Below are positions 18,946 to 28,205 of a stretch of 64,000 nucleotides of DNA, in pieces. This stretch comes from Thermosipho sp. (in: thermotogales) (lineage in GTDB: Bacteria > Thermotogota > Thermotogae > Thermotogales > Fervidobacteriaceae), in the NCBI GenBank assembly GCA_017656335.1, contig JACDOA010000001.1, forward strand, positions 124,001 through 188,000. The letters are read 5' to 3'. How positions within the stretch are numbered: position 1 is the first letter of the stretch; every line of letters starts with the position of its first letter. The notes under the pieces are model-generated. The model saw only the letters and a program-made list of their open reading frames with translations. It was not told where the DNA came from and made no database searches. The position numbers and the translations under genes were made by a program.

Positions 18946-20625
18946 TTAAATAATTACTGTTTCACTATATTCTCCATAAACTTCTCTCAAAGCATTGCTA
19001 ATCTCTCCAACTGTAGCGTAAACCTTTACAGCTTCTATAATATAAGGCATAAGATTTTCATCATTTGTTGCAGCATTTTTTATATTCTTCAATGCCTTTT
19101 TAACCCTTTCATTGTCTCTGCTTTCTTTCAATCTTTTTAAATTACTTTTTTGCTTAACTTCAAGTTCTGGGTTTACCTTTAAAATTTCCTTATGTTCTAA
19201 ATCTTCGTTAATTTGAAATTTATTAACACCCACAATAACTTCTTCACCATTCTCAACAGCAAGCTGCAGTTTGTAAGCACTTTCATGTATTTCTCTTTGG
19301 ACATATCCAGACTCTATTGCTTTAACCATTCCACCTAAAGAATCAATCTTTTCAATATATTCCACAGCTCTTTTTTCAATTTCATTTGTCATATGTTCAA
19401 TTACAAAAGAACCTGCAAGAGGATCTATTGTATCAGCAACACCAGATTCATAAGCAATTATTTGTTGAGTTCTTAAAGCTATCATTGCCGATTCTTCAGT
19501 TGGTAAACCTAAAGCTTCGTCATAGCTATTGGTGTGCAATGATTGGGTTCCTCCTAAAACTGCTGCTAATGCTTGTATAGTTACTCTTACAATATTGTTC
19601 AAGGGTTGTTGAGCAGTTAATGTGGAACCACCTGTTTGAGTATGAAATCTTAGTCTCATTGCTTTTTCATTCGAAACTTTAAATCTATCTTTCATAATCT
19701 TTGCCCAAAGTCTTCTGGCAGCTCTGAATTTTGAAATTTCCTCAAGAAAATTATTATGTGAAGCAAAAAAGAAAGATAACCTTTGTCCAAAAACATTTGG
19801 ATCTAAGCCAACTTTAATCGCTGACTCTACATATGCAATAGCATCAGCTAATGTAAAAGCAACTTCTTGGACAGCTGTAGCGCCAGCTTCTCTTATGTGA
19901 TAACCACTAATACTTATTGGATTCCATTTGGGCATATTTTTAGAACAATATTCAAAAATATCAGTAATAATTTTCATTGATGGTTGTGGAGGAAAAATGT
20001 AAGTTCCTCTTGCAATATATTCTTTTAATATATCATTTTGTATTGTACCAGAAAGTTTATCAAGCGGAACCCCCTGTTTCTCAGCAACAACAATATACAT
20101 TGCAAGTAAAATAGCAGCTGTACTATTAATTGTCATTGAAGTGCTGACTTTATCCAACGGAATTCCATCAAATAAAATTTCCATGTCTTTAAGAGAATCA
20201 ATAGCTACACCAACTTTTCCCACTTCACCTTCAGCCATTGGATCATCTGAATCATATCCAATTTGAGTTGGCAAATCAAAAGCAACAGATAAACCTGTTT
20301 GTCCTTGTGATAATAAATATTTATATCTTTTATTAGATTCTTCAGCAGTGCCAAAGCCAGCATATTGCCTCATTGTCCATAATTTTCCTCTGTACATTGT
20401 TGGTTGAACTCCCCGTGTAAAAGGAAACATTCCGGGAAAACCTAAATCTTCCTGATAATTCAAATTAGAAATATCTAAAGGAGTGTACAATCTTTTTATT
20501 TCATACCCAGAAGTTGACTTAAATTTCTTTTTTCTTTCAGGAAATTTTTGAGTTGTTTTTTCAACTAATGAATTGTATTTTTCTGACTCAATTTTTATTT
20601 TTTTTAATTCATTATCATCAAACAT
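18946..20625 (-). CDS. mcmA1: Methylmalonyl-CoA mutase, catalytic large subunit (no B12-binding domain)
   Basis: It interconverts succinyl-CoA and (R)-methylmalonyl-CoA by an adenosylcobalamin radical. The 559 residues form the substrate-binding TIM barrel only. Key residues match in register with the Propionibacterium enzyme: Tyr88 (RQYAGFG), Arg206 (ARGTYIFPP) and His243 (GYHIREAG). The B12-binding DxHxxG domain is absent, so a separate small subunit must be encoded elsewhere, as in archaeal-type mutases. It follows a class II aldolase by 31 bases and precedes pdxS by 15. The carboxyltransferase OadA upstream in the same operon fits a propionate/succinate pathway. Confidence 0.93.
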   Translation of the reverse strand: MFDDNELKKIKIESEKYNSLVEKTTQKFPERKKKFKSTSGYEIKRLYTPLDISNLNYQEDLGFPGMFPFTRGVQPTMYRGKLWTMRQYAGFGTAEESNKRYKYLLSQGQTGLSVAFDLPTQIGYDSDDPMAEGEVGKVGVAIDSLKDMEILFDGIPLDKVSTSMTINSTAAILLAMYIVVAEKQGVPLDKLSGTIQNDILKEYIARGTYIFPPQPSMKIITDIFEYCSKNMPKWNPISISGYHIREAGATAVQEVAFTLADAIAYVESAIKVGLDPNVFGQRLSFFFASHNNFLEEISKFRAARRLWAKIMKDRFKVSNEKAMRLRFHTQTGGSTLTAQQPLNNIVRVTIQALAAVLGGTQSLHTNSYDEALGLPTEESAMIALRTQQIIAYESGVADTIDPLAGSFVIEHMTNEIEKRAVEYIEKIDSLGGMVKAIESGYVQREIHESAYKLQLAVENGEEVIVGVNKFQINEDLEHKEILKVNPELEVKQKSNLKRLKESRDNERVKKALKNIKNAATNDENLMPYIIEAVKVYATVGEISNALREVYGEYSETVII

Positions 20626-20656
20626 TTTTTTACCTCCTTTACCAATCTTAAGATAA

Positions 20657-21295
20657 TTATCTAATATCTTTTGAATTCTGTCTATAACTGTTTAAGTATT
20701 TATTCCTAAGTATAACAGCATCTTCTTCATTAATTAAATTAAAATTGCCAATATTCATAGCATACAGAAATATTTCAGCTGTTTTTTCACAAACAAGACT
20801 GGCTGTCAATGCTTCATTAATATCTTGACCAACTGTAATTAAACCATGATTTTTTAAAATTACCGCATGATTGTTTTCTAAAGCCTCAATTACGTTTTGA
20901 GCTAGCTTTAATGTTCCTGGTAAAGCATATTCGGCTACATTTATTTTTGGACCTAAAATCATTACAGCATCTTCTACTAAAGGTGGTATAAAATTACTCA
21001 CTAAAGAAATTGTTGTAGAAAAAACAGGGTGAGTATGAACTATTGCATTAACATCTTTTCTAACTCTGTATATTTCTAAATGTGTTGGTAATTCCGAAGA
21101 TGGTTTTAATCCGGACACATGGGTCCCGTTCATTTCTACTACAGATATATCATCTTCTGTTAAAACATCGTACGGAATTCCAGATGGAGTAATATATATA
21201 AAATTTCCATCTTTTATTGAAATATTTCCCCAAGTGCCTTTTACCAGCCCATTATCAACAATAAATTTAACAGCCTCTAAAATTTTATTTTTCAC
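20657..21295 (-). CDS. Class II aldolase/adducin family protein (FucA-like)
   Basis: A zinc-dependent sugar-phosphate aldolase or dehydratase of 212 residues. Seen: GTWGNISIK near residue 20-28, TPSGIPYD near 36, [12 protein letters not shown] near 67-78 (catalytic Glu), the HTHP zinc ligands near 90-93, and KNHG (third His ligand) near 152. This is the pattern of L-fuculose-phosphate aldolases. Other possible activities are 5-deoxyribulose-phosphate aldolase or methylthioribulose-phosphate dehydratase. I chose the GTG at 21295 with AGGAGG just upstream; the longer frame would overlap acpS-folK. It lies between acpS-folK and mcmA in one operon. Confidence 0.85.
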   Translation of the reverse strand: MKNKILEAVKFIVDNGLVKGTWGNISIKDGNFIYITPSGIPYDVLTEDDISVVEMNGTHVSGLKPSSELPTHLEIYRVRKDVNAIVHTHPVFSTTISLVSNFIPPLVEDAVMILGPKINVAEYALPGTLKLAQNVIEALENNHAVILKNHGLITVGQDINEALTASLVCEKTAEIFLYAMNIGNFNLINEEDAVILRNKYLNSYRQNSKDIR

Positions 21296-21308
21296 ATTGT
21301 CCCTCCTA

Positions 21309-22127
21309 TCACAACTTCTTATATTCCCAATCAATTTTTTCCCAATTTTTCTTTAATTTGAATGAATATTCACTGATTTTTTTCGCATGAATTGGATGAC
21401 AAAAATCTGATGAAATTTCTGCCATTGGTACAATAAAAAAATCTCTATTTTCAAAATCATAATGAGGAATTTTTAGTTCAGGTAAATCAACAACTAAATT
21501 TCCATAAAATAAAATATCAATATCTATATTTCTAGGACCCCACTTAATTTTTCGTACTCTTCCCATCTTTTTTTCAATTTCCAAAACTGTTTCTAACAAT
21601 TGATAAGGAGACAAATCAGTATCTATTTCAATTACTATATTTAAAAAATCTTCTTGATTAGATAAACCATAAGGTTTCGTTTTATATAAACTAGAAACTT
21701 TTAAAATTTTGATTCCTTTTAAGTCCAATTCGCATAAAGCATCAGTCAGATTTTTAACTTTATCGCCCATATTACTTCCTAATCCTAAAAATACTTTTCC
21801 TTCAACTTTTTCCAAAATCACAGATGAAATAGCAAATAAATCATGACTTAAAGAGACATGACAGAAGTTAAATCCTAAAAAATCCTTATGAAATACACAA
21901 AAAGGTTTTCCTTTAATGTTGTTGATAAATGAAACATCTTTAAATGAATTTTCACCAATTCCCGTCCCTAGTGCCTTAAAAAATGCTTCTTTAAGTGAAA
22001 AACGCCCAGCTAAATATTGGGCGTCAATTTTTTTATCTTTTTTTTCAAATTCTGTAAGAACTTTCTTTTCTAATTTCAAATTAATCCTTTTAATCTCAAC
22101 AATATCATTTCCTATTCCTATAATCAA
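21309..22127 (-). CDS. acpS-folK: Fusion of holo-ACP synthase (AcpS) and HPPK (FolK)
   Basis: Two enzymes in one 272-residue chain. Residues 1-107 are AcpS, which attaches phosphopantetheine to acyl carrier protein: GIGNDIVEI with Asp8, GRFSLKEAFFKALGTG with Glu47 (both magnesium ligands), and VSLSHD near 91-96. Residues 110-272 are 6-hydroxymethyl-7,8-dihydropterin pyrophosphokinase of folate synthesis: FLGLGSNMGDK at 113-123, and WGPRNIDIDILFYG at 196-209 with its magnesium Asp pair, followed by IPHYDFENRDF. The linker is only two or three residues. The start is TTG overlapping the oadA stop (TTGA). Both active sites look intact. Confidence 0.92.
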   Translation of the reverse strand: MIIGIGNDIVEIKRINLKLEKKVLTEFEKKDKKIDAQYLAGRFSLKEAFFKALGTGIGENSFKDVSFINNIKGKPFCVFHKDFLGFNFCHVSLSHDLFAISSVILEKVEGKVFLGLGSNMGDKVKNLTDALCELDLKGIKILKVSSLYKTKPYGLSNQEDFLNIVIEIDTDLSPYQLLETVLEIEKKMGRVRKIKWGPRNIDIDILFYGNLVVDLPELKIPHYDFENRDFFIVPMAEISSDFCHPIHAKKISEYSFKLKKNWEKIDWEYKKL

Positions 22128-23500
22128 ACAGGATAACCTCCTCCAAATTCCTCAGCCAGATCCAAGTCAATCAAAATTTTTTCTTCATATTTTTCTTTTA
22201 AATACTTTCTACCAATTTCACCAAGTATGGTATATATCAATAACTCTTCATCATTAGAAGCAAGAATTCCTATTGATTTTCTGGCTTTTTCGATTTCTGG
22301 TTCCAATAAATCAGCGGGTCTACATTCAATAGGTTTTTCTTTACCTAAAATTTTCTCTAAAAGTTCTTTATCAACAGGTGCTGGTGGTTTTCCATACATA
22401 CCCTTTAAATAATTTTTCACCTCATTGGTAACTTTTGAATATCTTTCACCTGTCAATACGTTTAAAACCGCCTGAACACCGACAATTTGACTGGTAGGAG
22501 TCACCAATGGAGGATATCCCAAATCTTTTCTAACTCTAGGGATTTCCTTCAATACTTCGGGTAGTTTATGTAACATCTTCTGTTCAGAAAGTTGTTTTAC
22601 CAAATTTGAATACATTCCTCCCGGAACTTGTGAAACCAAAACCCTATAATCTATACTTAACATTGATACATCATATTCTTTGTATTTTTCACGGACTTTT
22701 TTAAAGTGTTCTACTAAATATTCTACTTTTTCCCAATCAATATCTTCAAGCTTTCTATATTCTTTAGCGGAATAGTACAGAGATTCAAATGGAGGTTGAG
22801 AAGTTCCCAAAGCAAAAGGTGATAGAGCAGTATCTACATAATCTACTCCTGCTTCAATTGCTGCAATGTAATTCATATCTCCCAATCCAGCAGTCGAATG
22901 AGTATGAACTTCCACAGGAATATCAAAATTCTTTTTTAATTGTAAAACAAGTTCATAGCTTTTTTTAGGTGTTAAAAGTCCAGCCATATCTTTTATACAC
23001 AAAGAATGTACGCCTCTTTCTACAAGTTGTCTAGCAAATTCTATAAAATATTCTATTGTATGAACTGGACTTATTGTATACGAAATAGCTCCTTGAACAT
23101 GGGCACCGTTTTTGAGTGCAACTTCAATGCTTTTTTCTAGGTTCCGAATATCATTTAAAGCATCAAAAATTCTTATTTTTTCAACACCATTTTCAATTGC
23201 TTTCTTGATAAATAACTCAACTACATCATCGGCATAATGTCTATATCCAACCAAATTTTGACCTCTTAATAACATCTGAGTTTTTGTTCTTTTTAAATTT
23301 TTCTTAATTATTCTAATTCTTTCCCAGGGATCTTCTTTTAAAAAACGAACACAAACATCAAATGTAGCACCACCCCAAACTTCCATGGCTTCAAAATTTA
23401 ACTCATCCATATATGGAAGAGTAGGTATCATATCAATTGTTCTCATTCGAGTAGCAATAAGTGATTGATGACCATCTCTCAAAGTTGTATCCACAAACAT
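22124..23500 (-). CDS. oadA: Oxaloacetate decarboxylase/transcarboxylase-type carboxyltransferase, alpha subunit without biotin domain
   Basis: A TIM-barrel carboxyltransferase of the OadA/5S/pyruvate-carboxylase-B family. It transfers a carboxyl group between oxaloacetate or pyruvate and biotin. Visible: FVDTTLRDGHQSLIATR at the start (metal Asp and substrate residues), GGATFDVCVRFL near 43, CIKDMAGLLTP near 170 (carbamylated Lys), and EVHTHSTAGLGDMNY near 198 (HxH metal ligands). At 458 residues it ends before the biotinyl domain, so a separate biotin carrier protein is needed. With mcmA in the same operon it suggests sodium-pumping decarboxylation or transcarboxylation in succinate/propionate metabolism. 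Confidence 0.9.
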   Translation of the reverse strand: MFVDTTLRDGHQSLIATRMRTIDMIPTLPYMDELNFEAMEVWGGATFDVCVRFLKEDPWERIRIIKKNLKRTKTQMLLRGQNLVGYRHYADDVVELFIKKAIENGVEKIRIFDALNDIRNLEKSIEVALKNGAHVQGAISYTISPVHTIEYFIEFARQLVERGVHSLCIKDMAGLLTPKKSYELVLQLKKNFDIPVEVHTHSTAGLGDMNYIAAIEAGVDYVDTALSPFALGTSQPPFESLYYSAKEYRKLEDIDWEKVEYLVEHFKKVREKYKEYDVSMLSIDYRVLVSQVPGGMYSNLVKQLSEQKMLHKLPEVLKEIPRVRKDLGYPPLVTPTSQIVGVQAVLNVLTGERYSKVTNEVKNYLKGMYGKPPAPVDKELLEKILGKEKPIECRPADLLEPEIEKARKSIGILASNDEELLIYTILGEIGRKYLKEKYEEKILIDLDLAEEFGGGYPV

Positions 23501-23515
23501 ATTACTTACTCCTTT

Positions 23516-25612
23516 TTAATTATTTTTTTGTTCATTTCCTTCGTCGAAAGTTAATTTTTTATTTACTTTTTTAATAACTGCAAATTCCAATTCATCGCCT
23601 TCTCTAATATCATCAAAGTTTTCTAGTTTAATACCACATTCTTGAGGAGCATCAACTCTTTTAACATCTTGTTGATAATGCTTTAGTGATTCAATTTTCC
23701 CTTCAAATATTAGTTTACCATTTCTATAAAGCCTAGCTATTCCAGTTTTTTCAACATAACCCTCATACATTTGAACTCCAGCTACAGAACCAAGCTTTTT
23801 TATTTTAAATACCTTTTTAATTTCTCCTCTACCAGTAATTTCTTCAACTTCTTCAGGTTCTAACATTCCTTCAAGAGCAGCACGTAAGTCGTCAATTAAT
23901 TTGTAAATAATCGTATAAGTTTTGATTTGGATCCCTTCAGCTTCGGCCATTTTCCTTGATTGACTATCCGCTTTTACTCTAAAACCTAAAATTATCGCAT
24001 CAGAAGCTGAAGCTAACATAACATCACTCGTTGTAATTGCTCCTACAGCAGAATGGATAATATTAATCCTAACTTCTTCACTTTGAAGTTTTTGTATAGC
24101 AGTATTTAATGCCATAACTGAACCCAAAGTATCTGCTTTTATAATCAATCTTAATTCTTTTTGTTCAGATTGTTCCATCATTTTCAAAATTTCTTCTAAT
24201 TTCAAATGTCTTTTCCTTCTAAGTTCTTTCTGTTCCATTTCTTTAATCTTTTCAGTAATTTCACGTGCTTTGTCAAGATTTTCAACAGAATAAATCACAC
24301 TATGAGCATCCGGTAAGTCCTCAAAACCAACTATCATAACCGGAGTTGATGGTCCAGCTTCCTTGATTCGCTTTCCTTGATCATTTACCAACGCTTTTAC
24401 CTTTCCCATTACTTTGCCCGCTACAACATAATCACCAATTTTTAATTTACCATCTTTAACAATTGCATTTGCAACAGGGCCAAAACCTTTATCAAGTCTT
24501 GTTTCTATTGTTACAGCTCTAACAGGACCATCAGAAATTGCCTTAATTTCCTGCATTTCAGCAACTAATAAAATCATTTCCAATAATGTATCGACATTTT
24601 GACCTTTTTTCGCAGAGATTGGAACCATAATTGTATCTCCGCCCCATTCTTCTGGAATTAAGGAAAGTTTATTAACCAATTCTTGTTTAGTTAATTCAAC
24701 ATTGGCATTTGGCTTATCTATTTTATTGATTGCAACTATTATTGGAACATTTGCAGATTTTGCATGATTATAGGCCTCAATAGTTTGTGGCATAACACCA
24801 TCGTCAGCAGCAACGACAAGAACCACTATATCAGTAGCCTGCGCTCCTCTAGCTCTCATTTCTGTAAAAACTTCGTGTCCCGGAGTGTCAATAAAAGTAA
24901 TTTTTTTACCATTAACTTCAACTTGATAAGCACCAATACTTTGAGTAATTCCTCCTTCTTCTCTTTCGGCAACTCTTGTTCTTCTGATATAATCTAACAA
25001 AGTAGTCTTTCCATGGTCTACGTGCCCCATAACCGTAACTATTGGAGGCCTTTCAACAAGATTTTCTTTATTTTTATATTTTTCTTCGAAATATTTTTCA
25101 ATTTCTTCAAGTGGATTTTCTTTTACTTCTTCTTTAGTTTCTTCAATATCAAATCCAATTCTAACATCATATAATTTAGCTATTTTTTTAGCAAGTTGCA
25201 AATTTAATGTTTGACCAGGTTTTAAAATTTCACCTTTCATGAAAAAATCTTGTATAATTCTATTTTGTGGTATTCCTATTTTCTCTGAAAATTTATCTAA
25301 TTTTAAATCCTCTTCAGAGATTTTTACTAAAGACTTTTTCTTCTCAGGCTTTTCTTTTTCTACTTCACCTTTTTTAGAAATTCGCTTCTTATCATAGATT
25401 TCTTCTTCAAGTTCCAATAATTCTTCATATTCATCAAATTCTTCTTCATCTTCAGATTTGCTATACATTTCAAGCAAAATATTTACTGTTTCTTCATCAA
25501 TAAAACTCATATGGCTTTTTATCTCAATTCCAAGATCTGCCAATTCTTTCATGAGTTCTTTAGTATCCATTTCAAGCTGTCTAGCTAATTCATATACTCT
25601 TAAACGGCCCAA
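23516..25612 (-). CDS. infB: Translation initiation factor IF-2
   Basis: A GTPase that delivers initiator tRNA to the 30S subunit. Of about 698 residues, the N-terminal region has an IF2_N domain ([19 protein letters not shown]) and a charged linker. The G domain has [12 protein letters not shown] (G1) near 195, DTPGHEVF (G3) near 240 and NKIDKPN (G4) near 295. Beta-barrel and C-terminal fMet-tRNA-binding domains follow ([19 protein letters not shown] near the end). I chose the TTG at 25612: GGAGG at 25621-25625 is 8 bases upstream, and the peptide then begins like other IF-2 proteins; the in-frame GTG at 25621 overlaps that site. Confidence 0.96.
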   Translation of the reverse strand: MGRLRVYELARQLEMDTKELMKELADLGIEIKSHMSFIDEETVNILLEMYSKSEDEEEFDEYEELLELEEEIYDKKRISKKGEVEKEKPEKKKSLVKISEEDLKLDKFSEKIGIPQNRIIQDFFMKGEILKPGQTLNLQLAKKIAKLYDVRIGFDIEETKEEVKENPLEEIEKYFEEKYKNKENLVERPPIVTVMGHVDHGKTTLLDYIRRTRVAEREEGGITQSIGAYQVEVNGKKITFIDTPGHEVFTEMRARGAQATDIVVLVVAADDGVMPQTIEAYNHAKSANVPIIVAINKIDKPNANVELTKQELVNKLSLIPEEWGGDTIMVPISAKKGQNVDTLLEMILLVAEMQEIKAISDGPVRAVTIETRLDKGFGPVANAIVKDGKLKIGDYVVAGKVMGKVKALVNDQGKRIKEAGPSTPVMIVGFEDLPDAHSVIYSVENLDKAREITEKIKEMEQKELRRKRHLKLEEILKMMEQSEQKELRLIIKADTLGSVMALNTAIQKLQSEEVRINIIHSAVGAITTSDVMLASASDAIILGFRVKADSQSRKMAEAEGIQIKTYTIIYKLIDDLRAALEGMLEPEEVEEITGRGEIKKVFKIKKLGSVAGVQMYEGYVEKTGIARLYRNGKLIFEGKIESLKHYQQDVKRVDAPQECGIKLENFDDIREGDELEFAVIKKVNKKLTFDEGNEQKNN

Positions 25613-25650
25613 ATAAACCACCTCCTACGTTGCTCATACATTATAACATA

Positions 25651-25860
25651 TCATTTATTTCTTTTAAGTTTTTTCATTTCTTCATGTTCTTTCTCTAATT
25701 CATTTAACAAGTCTTCTAAAGACCAGCTTAGATTTGCTGGAGTTGAAGTAGCAAAAATTAATTCTTTCTCAGGAAAATTTTCCTTCAAAATTTTGATTGC
25801 TTTCTTAATTTCTGAATTTTCAAAACCATGTAAAATCACAAAAGATTTTCCCATTCCCAT
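25651..25860 (-). CDS. DUF3783-type small protein
   Basis: A 69-residue protein opening KSFVILHGFENSEIKKAIKILKENFP, which resembles the DUF3783 family of small cytoplasmic proteins of unknown function. The middle segment (LIFATSTPANLSWSLEDLLNEL) is also like that family, and the C-terminus is a charged helix. It begins the - strand operon, 30 bases ahead of infB. No catalytic motif is visible. Confidence 0.65.
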   Translation of the reverse strand: MGMGKSFVILHGFENSEIKKAIKILKENFPEKELIFATSTPANLSWSLEDLLNELEKEHEEMKKLKRNK

Positions 25861-26104
25861 GATATCATCCCTTAAAATATTCTTTCACTATGTTTATTTT
25901 AACATCTTTTTTAATCTATTTCTAAGTTTTTTACTTAATAATCCTTTACAAAAGTTAAAAATTTTTAACATTTTAAATTTCTAATACCAAATTCACAAAA
26001 TAATAATAATTTCAAATTATTTGTTACTTGAAAAAATTCATTAAAACATTAAAATTTAAAACCGGAAGAAATGAATTAATTTAAATTTTGACAGGAGGTA
26101 TTAC

Positions 26105-26737
26105 ATGAAAAATTTAAATGTGGAACTTATGACACTATCTTCACTCTTTACATCAATAATCATTATTTCAAATATAATTGCAGGAAAACTTATTAATATT
26201 GGACCATTCATTTTAACTCTTTCAATTTTAATTTACCCTCTAAGCTATGCTATTGCAAATATTATTTCAGAAATTTATGGTACAAAAATTTCAAAAAAAG
26301 TAATTAAAGCAGGCTTTATCTCTTCTATTTTATTAGTAATTATTTCTTTTATTACTTTTTATTTTCCTCCTTCTCCTGTGTTTGAATATAACGAAGCATA
26401 TAAAATTGTTTTTGGTTCAACGCCAAGAATAATATTGGCAAGCTTTTTGTCATATTTCGCTGCACAAAATGTAAATATTTGGATTTTCAATTCATTGAAA
26501 TCTTTTTTTAAAATTGAGAATTTGTTTTTCAGGAATATTATTTCTATGATAATTACACAATTTATTGATTCTGTTGTTTTTGTTGGAATTTCGTTTTATG
26601 GAAAATACGATTTGCAACTATTAACAAATATGATTCTCTCACAATATTTAATCAAATTGTTAATTTCTATTCTAAATAGCCCTATAATTGCAATTAGCGT
26701 TAGACAATTAAAAAAACGTTTAATTCTAGAACATTAA
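26105..26737 (+). CDS. VUT/YhhQ-family queuosine precursor transporter
   Basis: A 210-residue integral membrane protein with about six hydrophobic segments. Early blocks SNIIAGKLINIGPFILTLSILIYPLSYAIANIISEIYG (residues 21-58) match the conserved region of the VUT/DUF165 family, including the YP...ISEIYG motif. YhhQ relatives import preQ0/preQ1, precursors of queuosine for tRNA. AGGAGG lies 6 bases before the ATG. No preQ1 riboswitch is recognisable in the 244 bases upstream. Confidence 0.82.
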   Translation: MKNLNVELMTLSSLFTSIIIISNIIAGKLINIGPFILTLSILIYPLSYAIANIISEIYGTKISKKVIKAGFISSILLVIISFITFYFPPSPVFEYNEAYKIVFGSTPRIILASFLSYFAAQNVNIWIFNSLKSFFKIENLFFRNIISMIITQFIDSVVFVGISFYGKYDLQLLTNMILSQYLIKLLISILNSPIIAISVRQLKKRLILEH

Positions 26738-26771
26738 TGTTATAATTTTCTTAACACCTAAATTAACTGGA

Positions 26772-27911
26772 GTGATACTTATTTCTATTTTATTGATTTT
26801 TCTTTCAATTTTTTTGGGTTTAATTTTAGGAAATATCAAATTTTATAAGTTCAAATTGGGAGTTTCTGGTACAATTTTTACTAGTCTAATCATAAGTTGG
26901 GTTTCAAAAAAATTTTTAAATGTTTCGGTTGATTCTTTAAAGGTTGAATTTGATGTTTTTTTCAATTTTTCTTTAATTCTTTTTATTTCATCCGTAGCTC
27001 TAATAGCTTCAAAGAAAATTAAAGGAATTTTTAAAAATTTTGGAATAAAATTCGCTTTATTAGGTTTTTTTACAACTTTTACAGGATTTATTTCAACATA
27101 CCTTCTTTCTTTTGTCCCAAACATCAACAAGGAGCAGCTTATCGGCCTCTTCTCTGGTTCCCTTACTAGTTCACCTGGTTTAGCCACTGCTTTAGAAAAT
27201 TCTTCCGCTGATCCTGAGATTGTTTATGGATATTCAATAGGGTATATACCTGGAGTATTTGGAGTCATTTTTATCCTATCTTTAATTGTACAACTTTTTA
27301 AAAATCACAAAAACAACAATTTTGGTTTACACACTACTTTTAAGATTGATACAAATTTTAATAAAATCAAAGATTTTAATTTTTTATCTTATTCCTTAAT
27401 AATCATTATTGGCATTATCCTCGGAAAATTCAAAATAAACTTCGGTATAATTAATTTCTCTCTTGGAATGACTGGTGGTATTTTAATTTCATCGTTATTA
27501 TTAGGTACTGTAAGAAAATTTTGGATATTTTCATTTCATTTTGATGATTCTATTTTAAAAGGATTCCAAAATTTAGGTTTACTTATTTTTCTTGCTTCTA
27601 TAGGTTTGAAATCAGGTTATCTTATAATTGATTCTCTGAATTTTTCAAGTTTTTATTTAATGGTTTTATCTCTTTTAATCGCATTAATTTCTATATCTGC
27701 AGCTTTTATTATCGGTAAATATATTTTAAAAATAGATAATCTACTATTGATTGGTGCTATTACTGGCGGAATGACTAGCACACCTGGATTAGCAACAGCA
27801 ATAGACTTAACAAATTCAGATAACGTCATATTAGGATATGGTGCCACCTATCCTTTCGCTCTTTTGGGTATGGTAATCTTCAACAAAATTTTAATTTATG
27901 TTTTAACATAA
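26772..27911 (+). CDS. AspT/YidE/YbjL-type transporter, minimal form
   Basis: A 379-residue carrier with roughly ten membrane segments in two homologous halves. Each half carries the family motif: GSLTSSPGLATALE near residue 133-146, and GGMTSTPGLATAID near 333-346. Classical members (aspartate:alanine exchanger and relatives) have about 550 residues with two TrkA-C domains between the halves; here only about 35 residues (a short polar linker) join them. The start is uncertain: GTG at 26772 abuts the GGAG site, and a non-standard ATT a few codons later would space better. It ends 50 bases before the lysine riboswitch transcript begins. Confidence 0.8.
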   Translation: MILISILLIFLSIFLGLILGNIKFYKFKLGVSGTIFTSLIISWVSKKFLNVSVDSLKVEFDVFFNFSLILFISSVALIASKKIKGIFKNFGIKFALLGFFTTFTGFISTYLLSFVPNINKEQLIGLFSGSLTSSPGLATALENSSADPEIVYGYSIGYIPGVFGVIFILSLIVQLFKNHKNNNFGLHTTFKIDTNFNKIKDFNFLSYSLIIIIGIILGKFKINFGIINFSLGMTGGILISSLLLGTVRKFWIFSFHFDDSILKGFQNLGLLIFLASIGLKSGYLIIDSLNFSSFYLMVLSLLIALISISAAFIIGKYILKIDNLLLIGAITGGMTSTPGLATAIDLTNSDNVILGYGATYPFALLGMVIFNKILIYVLT

Positions 27912-27925
27912 TCGTAACACAAATA

Positions 27926-27954
27926 ACTTTTCAAAAATGTACAATTGTTATAAT
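27926..27954 (+). promoter_or_regulatory. Promoter of the lysine riboswitch operon
   Basis: A perfect TATAAT at 27949-27954 places the transcription start about 27961, exactly where the aptamer P1 stem begins. The -35 region (around 27926-27932, CTTTTC) is a poor match. Confidence 0.65.
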
Positions 27955-27960
27955 AACATT

Positions 27961-28132
27961 GGCAATCGGAGGCGCGTCCGAGATGAGTAGGATTTCCTTT
28001 AGTGGGAGAGTTGGGGAAATCTGAAAGGCGAGGACGCCGAAGATATGACAGGGGTTCTCCCACCCTGCATATCTGGGGGTACAGGGAATACCTGTACCAC
28101 TGTCACGGAAATTCCGTGGAGAGCCGATTGCT
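27961..28132 (+). promoter_or_regulatory. Lysine riboswitch (L-box aptamer)
   Basis: P1 pairs GCAATCGG (27962-27969) with CCGATTGC (28124-28131). Conserved core elements are in order: GAGGCGCG then AGATGAGTAGG (27980-27990), GAAAGG ... GACGCCGAAG (28023-28042), a long GC-rich arm with TCCCACC, CTGTCAC at 28100-28106, and GGAGAGCC at 28118-28125. This is the L-box consensus and the same arrangement as the T. maritima asd riboswitch. The 3' strand of P1 can instead pair with 28154-28165 (see the terminator entry), so lysine binding should favour termination and switch off the downstream lysine genes. Confidence 0.97.
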
Positions 28133-28192
28133 GCGAGAAATTTAATAGATTTTTCGCAGTGATCGCCTCTCATTGAGGCGTTTTTTTTTTTT
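28125..28192 (+). terminator. Riboswitch expression platform: antiterminator and intrinsic terminator
   Basis: The terminator stem is CGCCTC (28164-28169) / GAGGCG (28175-28180), with loop TCATT and twelve T (28181-28192). The alternative antiterminator pairs 28125-28136 (CGATTGCTGCGA) with 28154-28165 (TCGCAGTGATCG), with G-U pairs. It uses both the 3' strand of P1 and the first bases of the terminator, so aptamer folding and antitermination are mutually exclusive. The asd ribosome site AGGAGGTGA follows directly at 28193. Confidence 0.92.
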
Positions 28193-28205
28193 AGGAGGTG
28201 AAAAA

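Noticed and set aside
25861-26104. preQ1 riboswitch ahead of the VUT-type transporter
   Set aside because: No CTAG-containing hairpin with an A-rich tail was seen near the ribosome site.
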